64,000 nt of DNA. Source: Chalara sp. BL73. Taxonomy: Eukaryota > Ascomycota > Leotiomycetes > Helotiales. The notes under the pieces were generated by a model. It was not told where the DNA came from. It made no database searches and worked only from the letters and a program-made list of their open reading frames with translations. Of this stretch, positions 47,731-57,229 are shown piece after piece. The DNA is taken from contig CAKJVC010000202.1 of the NCBI GenBank assembly GCA_918026815.1, positions 1 through 64,000 on the forward strand, read 5' to 3'. The position numbers and the translations under genes are program-made. Within the stretch, counting starts at the first letter, position 1, and each line of letters opens with the position of its first letter.

Positions 47731-48028
47731 CTAAATAACATCCGTCCCTGCGTGGCGAAAAACCCTCCGTGCCGAAACGACTTCCCAGTGCCTCGCATCA
47801 GCTACAGTCTTGAACAGCTACAAGCTTGGCAAATAATTATATAAGTGAAATTACCCCGTCGCTGCGTAATTATTTTAGGACGTGCGGGGTCGTAGCCAAA
47901 AATCATTGGCCGCTTTTTAATTAGCGGTACCTCGATCTTTCTACTTACCCAATGGTCTAATATTTTCCCCCTGAGCATTCGTTCGGCTATTTCAGGGGGT
48001 GAGAATCGAGTTTTTCGCTCTCCAAACA
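47731..48028 (-). pseudogene. possible 3' remnant of an unrecognised gene
   Basis: Two segments read like protein. One (47855-48028) includes FSPPEIAERMLRGKILDHW and FGYDPARPKIITQRRG. It can be spliced at GTAATT to a second (47731-47801), ADARHWEVVSARRVFRHAG and three more residues before TAG. A stop directly upstream and the lack of any ATG mean no complete gene is present here. An acceptor-like TTTGAG at its upper edge leaves open a longer gene whose first exons I could not find. Family unknown. Confidence 0.3.
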
Positions 48029-48498
48029 CTCAAATTTGGCGTGAGAGAGAAATGTACTCTTCATTTATTTACCTCCGTACTATGAGTTTATGTAGTCTGC
48101 AATATAGATATTGAAGGACATCATGCTAGTAGTGTAAAGCCCGTAAGATCTACGCTACTTCCAATAGGGCTTTCTCGTACCCAAATGATGGCATACTCAC
48201 ACTTAGCGCGAACTATATGTCCTGTTATCGAGTAGTACAATTGGTGTTATTTTTTAAATTTTTTTTGCCAATAAAAAATGTCAATCCTGAGAAACACATT
48301 TCAACATCAGGGAAGCAAATTTTGACGAAGCATACAATATTCACAAATCTGACCTTTGTTTATGTACAGTACCCGGGCATTTGAAACCTTTTCTATCCCA
48401 ATTCTAATGCTTTATTTATCCTGAACACCAACGCCTGCTAAATCCCATGCAAATTTATGTCCCAACCGCCGTGGACGTCCCATGTGGCGGGAAAAAAT

Positions 48499-49078
48499 CT
48501 AACTGATAGAGTGACGACGCTCAGGGGCAACACCAACAAATCCGCCCGGTGCCAATGCCATCTCAATATCTGCGTCAGAGGCCTTGGCTATTCTCTTGTC
48601 CTTCTTGCGCATAGCATCGTAGAACTTCTTCGCAGCATCTTTGGTTGCCTGTGCGAGAAATTAGTATACAAGAAGAAAACGCAACGAAATGATGTGAGCA
48701 TACCTTAACTGCCTTTGCGCCTTTCTCGGTTTTCGCAATCCACCGCACAAACTGATTACCGGTTGCAATCAGACCGACGCTGGAAGCGACGACGAAGAAG
48801 ACTGTCGCAGGTGGCAATGGGTCAGCGCGGACCTCGAGTGCGGCATCGTTGTCTTCGTATGGCTCTGGCTCTGCTTCGCGAGCGACTAGGGCGGAATCTT
48901 CAACTTCGATGGCGCGCGTTTTGAACTGGGATTCGGCGTTGAGGAGGTCGCGGCGCTCGTTGCCTCCGATACGGTCAGAGTTCATATACTCGAAGGATCC
49001 CTGCGGTAGTGCTGAGACGACATTGCCTTGTGAGACGAGAGCCGTGAAGACTGCGAGGATGACGGTGTGTGGAAGCAT
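48499..49078 (-). CDS. small secreted or membrane protein of unknown function
   Basis: Exons 48704-49078 and 48499-48648 give 174 residues. A signal peptide (MLPHTVILAVFTALVSQG) leads to an acidic, probably processed region with REAEPEP and VRADPLPP, dibasic NERRD, then a hydrophobic segment (ATVFFVVASSVGLIATG) and a strongly basic, helical tail (AKKFYDAMRKKDKRIAK). It ends GVAPERRHSIS. The intron was set by GTATGC and CACAG. If the hydrophobic part spans the membrane, the basic tail would face the cytosol. No cysteines suggest disulfide bonding in the mature part. I recognise no family; candidate roles include a wall, membrane or effector-like protein. Confidence 0.75.
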
Positions 49079-51121
49079 GTTGATGAATGGAATTGGACAA
49101 ATGAAATTGTACAAGGGAAATGAGGCAAGGAAATGGGAGTACTGATCTGTTGCTAATGTGGTTTCTGAAGCTGGAAGATGGAAGATGAAGAAGGGTTGTT
49201 ATTGTTATTTATTTTTTGGTGGTTGTGCTTGTTGTTGATGATGAGATGATGAGAATGAAGAGTAGAATGGTGGTGAAGTCTCTGTTTATTTATCTATAAT
49301 TTCTCCAGACTCTATCTCACTGAAGCCAGAATAGAATGCTCATTATTCCTCCTGGTGAAGCAATCCGTAATGCGAGGAAGAGTGCCATTCCACAAGCTCG
49401 CTCCTTCTCTCAGGGAGAAAGGCCAGAGCGAAGGCCGCGCCACGACACTACGTAGCGCTTTAGTTCTCAAATAGAACTGTGGGATCATTGGGTAGCATCC
49501 TCGTAGTTCGGCACGATCTTCCCCTGTTCTAAAGTCCGAGGAGCGGTAGCTTCCAGGTGTAAGTGTGGTCCAGTGTAGGCTCAGAGCAAGTACCCAGTCA
49601 CATTTTCTCGTGCTGGGAGGCTCTGCGGTGATTTCCCTAGGCGGCGCAAGAGGCTCTATTGGGATTTCACAGCCATGGCCTTTGGCTATATCGATTCGCC
49701 GCGCATCCGGCGAGGTAGCTAACTCCTCCCCAAGCAAGGCAACCAGAACTTGACTGGAGAGATTCAATGTCTGCCTTTTTATAATATATGGCACTTAATA
49801 CATCAAGATATAAGAAGTTTTAGACTGTTGCTTTGCCAGTAATCATGTCTGGTGAAGTGACGTTTTTAATTATATTCCACTGGACGAGTACGAAGGTAGA
49901 GCACGCGATCCCTGGTCTGAAGTATATCAAGCCTATACCAAGTTTAAGCTTACAGGAAAGGGTTGAAGCGAAATGTGGAGTAGCGGCGTGGTCGACACAA
50001 TTCTCCGCTATTCATTGCTTACACACACAGGGATCCTCGGTAGGCTTCAACCGACACCACCGCACGCGATCACTTAAATGCGCCACCAGCGGACGAGGCT
50101 ATGTGTCACTGCGGAGGACCCAACGTTGCGCTCATGTCCTACAAGAGATAACCGGGGGTTAACCGGATCCATGATGGCAGTTCCCCTCCCCCGCCACTCT
50201 CTCTCCACACTAATATAAAATTATATTGGCAGCTTACAAACAATTTCAAGCTGAGGTTTACTACTGGTGAAGCTTTACGAAGTGCGAAGCTATCCCTGCG
50301 CAACAGCGCCTGCAGCTATCAAAGGAGCTGGACGCAATTTCCCAAGAACTCATCTGTCCTTGATCTAGGAAGGCAGGAATCAGAGATTATTGCTCCAAGG
50401 ACAGGAATAGACTTAGGTATTGCAATTTTTGATCCTTTGGTAAAGACAAGCCACGTTTGGACTTCAGACTAGAACAAGTCCTTACATAGGATCAAGATTT
50501 ATGTCTTCTTTTTGTATGAGATCTTGTTTGATGGATGTAACATTCTTCAGTCCACGAGGGAAGTCCAGATCATAGACTACTCTTCCCCTTCTTCTTCTCC
50601 CTTCATGTTACATGAAGATACTTAGAAAACCTCATACTCACTTCGCCATACCATCTGTCCTCTTGTCTACCAGGCTTAGATTTTGATCTCTAAGCATTCG
50701 ACTTTTTATTTCACTTCTAAATATCAGCTCTCCGGTCTCATTAAACATCCATACATACTCCTACAGCTGCGATAAGCCCACGATAGGTAAGTAAGGCTAT
50801 ATGACCTGTTCTTGGAATTTTCCCTCATCCATATTATTCTCATGAACATTTACATTCTCATCACGTACTCATCATCATATTGCAACATACCAAATGCGCT
50901 CTGTTCTAATTTCGGATAGTATCTTCAGTCCCCACTTCTTTCTACCTCCCACTCAATATTCTCAAGGATATCCGGCCTCTAACTCTCTAACCATAAGACC
51001 TAACAGGTTATCTCAGCACAGCTCAGTATATTTCAGCACGCCAGCCTTGCACTGATTCGTGTTTCGTCGAGCTAAACTGTTCTACTTCATATACTTAACC
51101 TTCAACCGTCAAGCAGACCCT
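49079..51121. other. long intergenic region
   Basis: No gene supported. A 160-codon minus-strand frame at 49312-49794 has no ATG start and no motif. Near its right end, GTAAGT at 50788 and CTAACAG at 51006 could bound a 5' UTR intron of the next gene. The region 50560-51050 is pyrimidine-rich, as in fungal leaders. Confidence 0.45.
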
Positions 51122-51586
51122 ATGTCCCGCTCACCACTCCTCACACCTTCCGATGGCGCCACCAAGCCAACCTTCAAATCTGGAAAGAGCGTCCACACCC
51201 TGTTCTCGACCTCAAACTACTACGTGATAGCAATCTTCAAAGACAAGTCCAAAGCTATGGTCGCCTCCTTTCCCACAGACGCTAAGGACCCCTTCCCCTC
51301 CATCCTCGACTACCTAGTCGACGACTTCACCCTTGGTGAACCGAACGCGAAGCAAGAAGGTGTTGATGTGTTTCTCATCACCCCAAATGGCGCTCTGAAG
51401 GACGACGCAACGAAGGCCACGGCACGTGGTTTCCTGGACATGTTGTCCAAGATTGTGGGATTCAATGTTACAAGTTCTGGGATAATCGACCCCGGTGTGA
51501 ATCTGGATAGGCAAATCCTAGAGCTGAATAAAGACGGGAGGCCGCAGCCACTTGTCATCGGCAAGTTCTCACACCCTATGAGGTGA
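51122..51586 (+). CDS. hypothetical protein, 154 residues
   Basis: Single frame with good codon use; the start is the ATG giving MSRSPLLTPSDGATKP. A Ser/Thr/Pro-rich beginning is followed by a compact, soluble alpha/beta-looking sequence: STSNYYVIAIFKDKSKAMV, then FPSILDYLVDDFTLGEP, VDVFLITPNGAL and a helix, ATARGFLDMLSKIVGFNV. No signal peptide, transmembrane helix or known motif is visible. The Asp/Lys-rich segments and lack of cysteine fit a cytosolic protein. I do not recognise a family. A longer leader intron upstream is possible. Confidence 0.65.
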   Translation: MSRSPLLTPSDGATKPTFKSGKSVHTLFSTSNYYVIAIFKDKSKAMVASFPTDAKDPFPSILDYLVDDFTLGEPNAKQEGVDVFLITPNGALKDDATKATARGFLDMLSKIVGFNVTSSGIIDPGVNLDRQILELNKDGRPQPLVIGKFSHPMR

Positions 51587-52892
51587 GAGTAGAGCTTCTA
51601 GGTCATGAGAGAAAAGGGCATTTACAATATCAAAGGGAGAGGTCCATAGAGTGACTCCATAGTATATCCCAATTTGCAGTGTGATATTCTTTATGGACCC
51701 TGGGGCGAACTATGGCCTGCGCTTCTTGAGACGAGCCCTTTCCTCCCGGCTTGAACTATGCATTCTAGAAGCCACTTGTTCCCCTATGCCACCCGCAACT
51801 GAAAAGAGTTCCCACTTTCACTGAACTGTGACGATTATAAGGGTTTGTATCTTTCCATTACGTTTGTTGCCACCGGTGGAACAGTTTACTTGTGGCTTTG
51901 TTCCCTCTTGGGGCGTGCGCGCTGGGGCATTGCTTCATGGCGCTAGGGAGAGAATTTCTGAATATTGTTTGCTTTGAAATATACGTCTTTCAATGTATCA
52001 TCGCACAAGAAATGCCCATTAACATATATCAGCTATGTGGTATTTCGGAGTTAGACTCGTACACTACTTTCTCTTCTCTACATAATCTCCATAATAAGTA
52101 AAGCTGCATCCTAGTAACGCGTATGCCGTGGACTTGGAACACCACAATCAAAGCCCTTCCCTCCTCCATGTATCTCTTCAAGCGAGCACTAGTAGATGCC
52201 GAACTCTTGAAGTGAGCCGCTGTTGACTAGTTTTCATGTTGCTGTCAGGAGGTATTTTCAGATATTATCAGCTGCATCATTTCTAGTGGTTAACATACTA
52301 CGTGCTGCTGTCGTGGTTGATTCCATTTTCATGCATCAACACCAGAAAATGTGGTACTCCCTATGCGTTATTTCCCTTAGAAGTACGGATAGCTCATATG
52401 GCCGCAGACCGAGAAGTCTTGGGCATCCCGTCTACTCTGCCTAGATCGGTAACCTAATAGTTAGGTTTGTCACCCCCAACAAAATCCTACTGGTGTATGT
52501 CCTTGTGTCGTTTTTGGGTTCTACCTTGTTCTCTTTAATATGTGTGAGTGTTGGCTGGATCGCAAGCAGGATCGACCTCTGGGATATCGATCATTAATAT
52601 ACCAAGCAGGCATACTTTCAGAGAGGAAATAAAGACGGTAAGTTCAAGAGGATATGATTTATCTTGAAGAAGTTGTTTAATGATTGCTTGTTTAACTCCA
52701 TGCTATGCATATCCCTCCATTCTCAAATCCATACCAAAGCTGTGGATTGCCCACATGCCAAACACGAGCATGTTTTCCATCCCTTAAACACCATTCTCTA
52801 TCCTGAAACGCCTAAAAACGAAAGTCCTAAACTCCATAAATACCTGGATTCCTATCAGTACGGCCATAAAATCAGTTCCAAAAAGAGCCTCT
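51587..52892. other. convergent intergenic region, no gene
   Basis: 3' flank of the hypothetical protein and of the SLT-like gene. Frames on the plus strand are short and lack motifs. Confidence 0.55.
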
Positions 52893-53690
52893 TCATATCT
52901 TTAAGTGACAAGCCTCGCCACCAGCACCAGTCCAGCCAGTAAGCCTGTTCGCAACATCACTGGAATAGCACGCTGTGCCTGTGACTGGCTTGCCCAAATC
53001 GCCGCCTGGGTAACTGCCCGTGTTGTATATACGCGCTGCGATGTAATAGGCTGTGGCATCTTTCCCATTGGCTTTTGCCAAACATTGCTTCAATCCATCG
53101 CCATGGGCGGTCCCCTCGGCACCATCTTTGATCATCTGGTATATCGTCTCCTTGGGGCAGGGGACGGCAGTACAACCAACACCATTATGTGTCTGCATCA
53201 GACCTGGATTCGTGACACCATTGGCCGTCGTTGGGGCGCGGACACATCCCTTAGTCTCTTGCATTATGATGGCGAAGATGAATCGTGGGTCTAGCCCAGA
53301 TGACTTCGCCTTCGCCTTAACGCCGCTCTTAATCTGCTGAATCTCTTCCGGGGAATTGTTTTTAGTGCCAAACTGGGTACAAGATACAGCCATTATGCCT
53401 TCGTTGGCCTTGAACATGGTCTCAAAGCTACCAACCCACTCGCTCATCTTGGGCCAGTTTTTGCCGTCACCGGTATATTGCTTGTATGCGCCAGATCCAG
53501 CTCCTCCTCCACCAGCAGCCCGTTTCTGCTCGTCATTAGCTTTCGGGACAATTGGGGTAGAGTCTTGTTTCCACTGCCCGCCGTCCTGGCGGGCGACTAT
53601 AGCAGATACGGGGCTGTCGACATTGTCCAAGGGAAGCGAATGAGTGAATGTTGCCACGGAAAGTAAAGTGAGCAGGGCTGCAGATCTCAT
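52893..53690 (-). CDS. secreted lysozyme/SLT-fold protein (putative muramidase-like)
   Basis: Single exon, 265 residues. A signal peptide (MRSAALLTLLSVATFTHS) and a Gly-rich pro-region with a Kex2-type KR site (DEQKRAAGGG) precede a Cys-rich domain. FIFAIIMQETKGCVR followed by NGVTNPGLMQTHNG matches the soluble lytic transglycosylase pattern E-x(n)-GLMQ, with the Glu of QETKG as the likely acid catalyst. About eight cysteines (VSCTQFG, GCVRAP, VGCTAVPCP, LKQCLAK, GTACYSS, GEACHLKI) suggest four disulfides, unlike bacterial SLTs. YYIAARIYNTGSYP fits the C-terminal helix of the fold. The family assignment is by motif only. Role could be attack on bacterial peptidoglycan or chitin-like polymers. 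Confidence 0.75.
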   Translation of the reverse strand: MRSAALLTLLSVATFTHSLPLDNVDSPVSAIVARQDGGQWKQDSTPIVPKANDEQKRAAGGGGAGSGAYKQYTGDGKNWPKMSEWVGSFETMFKANEGIMAVSCTQFGTKNNSPEEIQQIKSGVKAKAKSSGLDPRFIFAIIMQETKGCVRAPTTANGVTNPGLMQTHNGVGCTAVPCPKETIYQMIKDGAEGTAHGDGLKQCLAKANGKDATAYYIAARIYNTGSYPGGDLGKPVTGTACYSSDVANRLTGWTGAGGEACHLKI

Positions 53691-55285
53691 GATGACAGCT
53701 TATACTTTGACAGGAGGCTTATAGAGTAGATAAAGAGGGAGGTTGATAAGGTTAGAAGGAGAGGCTGATGGGCTGATGATACTCATTTTAGCGGAATCTA
53801 TAAGATATATATAGTTTGAGATAATGATGTATATGTCGGAGGATGCCTATGCATTGATGGAGACGGGTAACACAGGCCTTGATTGCAGTAAACCTATTAC
53901 TCACAGATTCCTGAAGAGCATCGGCCGCGAACTCTAGGGATTGGAATAATGGAACATGACTTGACTCAGTTGGGTCTAGAAATCCCATCCTAATCAACTA
54001 GCAGAGTCTCACCGAGGGGTAGACATGCGGTGTATGTGTCTGACCATGGATATTCAGCTCCAGCACACTGGTGCCGGAGAAGCTGAGGACGGGCAGGAAG
54101 CAGGAACGCGGATCAAAAGGATGCCATTTGTTGTGTCGTCTTGGTGCTGGATGTGGCCGGATGACACAACCAAAGTCGACAGATCAGTAGGAATAAGCGA
54201 GCCATTGATCGCAAACAAATGCAATAAAGACTGAGCGGTTGGGGTACTTCCTGTTGTCAACTCAGCCACATTGTCACTACGAATCCTTGATTAACTCTGT
54301 TGTAGAATTAGCTGGTATTACGTCAAGTCTGTCATGATACGTTGCTCGGCAATCAATTGAAGGTTAGGTACGTGCGCCTACTGAATTGTTTAAAACAGAT
54401 CCCTCTTCTTGCCCATCATTCATTTGAGAATGAATCTGGAGCTGGTACTTGGTGTTGTGAGGATCAAGTCTGACTTGACTAAAAGTCGTGAACGTGAGTT
54501 ATGCCAAGCCCCGTTTCAGGATGGAAGATTGCTCAGCCTCCAAATGACCGTTTACTTAGTGGAAATAAAATCAAGTGTAGGTAAGACCTTCCTGCTGATT
54601 CGGCATAATACTTATCGATGGCCCAAATGCCAGGCTGGAATGATCCCCAGGTAAGCGCATCATTGAATGCATGATATCTTTCGTGCTCTTCATTCCTTAA
54701 CGGCACAACGTGCATCTGTATGGCAATGATTGTCGGTTCACTTGCGATAAACGAGAGTAGTTGTGATAAAAGAAGAGCCTAGTTATCGAAGTATCGCAAT
54801 GTAACCTCCACAACGTGTCATCGTAACAGGAGCGCTAAAGCAGGAATTAAAGGCGAATCTCAACTCTCTCCCTCTCTCTCTCTAACATATTATACGGCCC
54901 TGCTTACAAATGATTTCTCACCCGTTGTTGACCGTGTGAAATATTCCACATGTATTTTGCTATATCCATCTTTCGACATATTCTGATGGGATAGTAGGCC
55001 AAGCCTTCCTAGTCGAAATCTGCGTCAATGACAGTGGTCGCGCAAGTGGAAATATTACAGCGCATGGCACGCCACCCTCAGATGGTTAGGTAGCTAAACT
55101 ACAGCTACCGTAGCATCGCTGAGGTTCCAATTTGTCAAAATTTCTGAGCCTGCGTTGCCGGAGGCATTGCCGACCCGACGAAAGTAATGACATGGCATGT
55201 GTTCGTAGTAATGGTCGGCCGTAGCACCGCAGCGATGCACCGGATGGCCCTTGATCGTCTATATCCATCTAGATCGCAAATGTGC
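53691..55285. other. long intergenic region, no gene
   Basis: Promoter of the SLT-like gene and 3' flank of SLD5. A short CT microsatellite lies at about 54862-54885. Frames seen are short and motif-free. Confidence 0.55.
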
Positions 55286-56079
55286 TCAAACCAATTCAAT
55301 CTCCCCCTTCTCCAGATGCTCCCTCACATCAGACCACCTCGCAACCACTACCTCCCCCTTCGCAACCTCAACCTCTTGATCCTGATCCCTTCCCCTTCCA
55401 AGAACAATAGCTCCACCATCCTCCCCGTCTCCGCCTCCCAATCCCCTCGCAAAGACCGCGCTATCCTCGTCTGGACCTCCAATCATTGTTGTGTCTCCTG
55501 CCGTATCATTGAGATTCTGCAATCCTTGCGGAAAGCCCCCGAGAAAACTGCTCAAATAATGATTGTGTAGTAACTGCTGATGCCTTGTCGCATAGGCCGT
55601 TTCCATTTCGCTCATTTTGTCCTGCATTGCGGGTGTAGAGAGGTAATGGAGGGTATGTTTGTCAATCTTGGAAATGCGGCAACGCAGGTAAGATCGAACG
55701 AGGAACTTCCATCGCTCGACTTCCGTTTGTATGATTATGAGGCCAAAGTTCGTCTTTGGGTCCATGTCGCCGGTCATTTCTTCAACTTTGGAAATTTGTA
55801 TTTTTATGAGGGCGGTTACGCGGTCGATCAACCCATCCTTGGGCCATCTATTAGGTGGATTGTGAGCAAGAGAACTCTTTGTCTTGAGGGGTAGTACGCA
55901 TACGGCAGAAGTTCAGGACACGCACGCTCATTGACCCAAGCTCGTGTTAGTGCTTGGAGATCTTCTTGTTCTGGGTGTAATCCTCCTTGTCCTGCATTCG
56001 CATATTGTACATCATATTCTGTGAATGGATCTTGAGGGTCGCGTGAAACATCAGCGAGGATGTCTGCGATGTCTTCCAT
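55286..56079 (-). CDS. SLD5: GINS complex subunit Sld5
   Basis: Subunit of the GINS tetramer, part of the CMG replicative helicase. Exons 55904-56079 and 55286-55847 encode 245 residues. The A-domain is recognisable from [17 protein letters not shown], then the helix [39 protein letters not shown] and DKHTLHYL. After an insert rich in Gly, Asp and Glu ([15 protein letters not shown]), the C-terminal B-domain strand ends [13 protein letters not shown]. The intron (GTATGC..CTAATAG, 56 nt) was placed to join PELLP to WPKDGL. The U6 gene lies upstream on the same strand, separated by 290 bp. Confidence 0.9.
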
Positions 56080-56367
56080 TCTTATGAGCACTAAGAGAGA
56101 TTAAAGAAAGATTGGTGAAACACTCGCAAACACAGAAAGGAGGTTGCTATCGCCGTATCATTTCTATATTTGTTGCAATGAGCTGTTAATGAAGAGGGCA
56201 GATAGGCGCATAGAGGGGTCGCCGCGAAGCCGAGAAACGCGTCAAGACCGAAGCTTAGTGGAGCATGCCCCTGGTCTTAGCGCGTCGTATTAAATCCAAA
56301 TGGCAAAAAAAAAGTGTCCTCAAATTTCCTGCCACCAGAGCAATTTGACAACAGCAAAAATACTGGC

Positions 56368-56373
56368 AAAAAA
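56368..56373 (-). terminator. RNA polymerase III terminator of U6
   Basis: Six T residues on the minus strand directly after TACCAA, the usual U6 3' end. Confidence 0.85.
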
Positions 56374-56445
56374 TTGGTAGCTTCTCTTTGATTGAGCGTG
56401 TCATCCTTAGTGCAGGGGCCATGCTAATCTTCTCTGTATCGTTTC

Positions 56446-56498
56446 CTGCAGATTGGTGTTAGTGGTTACAATTTGGGCATAGTGGTGGGGTTCCTTAC
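56446..56498 (-). other. spliceosomal intron within U6 snRNA
   Basis: Starts GTAAGG, has a CACTAACAC branch site about 14 nt before the end, and ends CTGCAG. Removing it joins CAATTT to GAAACGATACAG, restoring the conserved U6 sequence exactly. Length is typical of pre-mRNA introns in this window. Confidence 0.92.
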
Positions 56499-56546
56499 AA
56501 ATTGACCAAATGCCCGAAGGCGCAGAAGTTTATGCTAAAAGAAAAC

Positions 56547-56551
56547 ATATA
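56547..56551 (-). promoter_or_regulatory. TATA box of the U6 gene
   Basis: AGTATATG on the minus strand, about 24-28 bases before the U6 5' end, the usual place for a Pol III TATA element. Confidence 0.7.
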
Positions 56552-57229
56552 CTAATGATATGCCTCGCTTGCCATTGGAGGATCTCAGAAACCCCACTCC
56601 GAAATATTACTCTCCATGAACAGCAACACTATGTTGAGCTCCTATTGCAAATAATGCTATCAAAGTCTACTAAAGCAATGTTTCATCCACACATTCTACA
56701 AAGTGAGCTGTACAGCTGTATGTCAGCGCTTTGGAACTAGTTTCTGCGATCTATATGGGCCGCCTTTCACAACACCATTTTGAAACATGATAAAAAGGCA
56801 AACATACCGCGATCTTGGAAAACGAAATGTGTACTTTGAGAACCTTTTCGGATTATTTCTCAGTCTATTAGTGATCAAGAGCACATCAGATCTGAAGTAG
56901 GTGAGGAGGTCTCTTGAGAGCTGCTATTTTGTGATTTCAGAAAAAGGTGTTTTCGATCTGCGTGTGATCACGTGAGCAGAAATAAAATAAAATAATAATC
57001 CTTACCTAAGGAAGCTAGACATTCGTCCAAGCAGGAACGAACCCATAACAAGTAACTTAAATGAACAGGCACAGAATTAGTCCAAATCAATTCTATATAA
57101 TTACTATTCTATACAACAAGCCATTGCCGAGTGGGTATCCTTCTATACAATCATTTCGTCATTATCACGTCCCTCATTTCCATATATCTGCTCTATGCTC
57201 AAAGCCTGTTTTGATTTCAATGCAAACCC
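56552..57229. other. intergenic region upstream of U6
   Basis: Between the U6 promoter and the 3' end of the Crh gene. Holds no supported gene; a short frame overlapping U6 on the plus strand is a shadow. Confidence 0.55.

Larger units (their letters stand above)
46458..48498. other. gene-poor region with repeats and decayed frames
   Basis: Contains a GC-rich tandem repeat and two minus-strand reading-frame remains, listed separately. A tRNA-like D-arm at about 47361 was rejected. Composition changes sharply within it: AT-rich at 46490-46540, GC-rich at 46715-46845. Confidence 0.5.
56368..56523 (-). ncRNA. U6: U6 spliceosomal snRNA gene with an mRNA-type intron
   Basis: The core of the spliceosome's catalytic RNA is present on the minus strand. 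The 5' stem-loop is GCCTTCGGGC, then CATTTGGTCAATTT as exon 1. After a 53-nt intron (56446-56498) exon 2 continues GAAACGATACAGAGAAG, ATTAGCATGGCCCC, TGCACTAAGGATGACACGC, TCAATCAAAGAGAAGC and TACCAATTTTTT. ACAGAGA, the AGC catalytic triad region and the 3' tail are unchanged. The spliced RNA is about 101 nt, normal for U6. The exact 5' end is uncertain by 2-3 nt. A TATA box and a T6 terminator support RNA polymerase III transcription. No clear B box was found. Confidence 0.95.

Noticed and set aside
49312..49794. 160-codon minus-strand frame
   Set aside because: Begins with GTG, has no early ATG, no motif and poor amino-acid composition.
54862..54885. CT-rich simple repeat
   Set aside because: Ordinary microsatellite; no spaced repeats, so not a CRISPR array.
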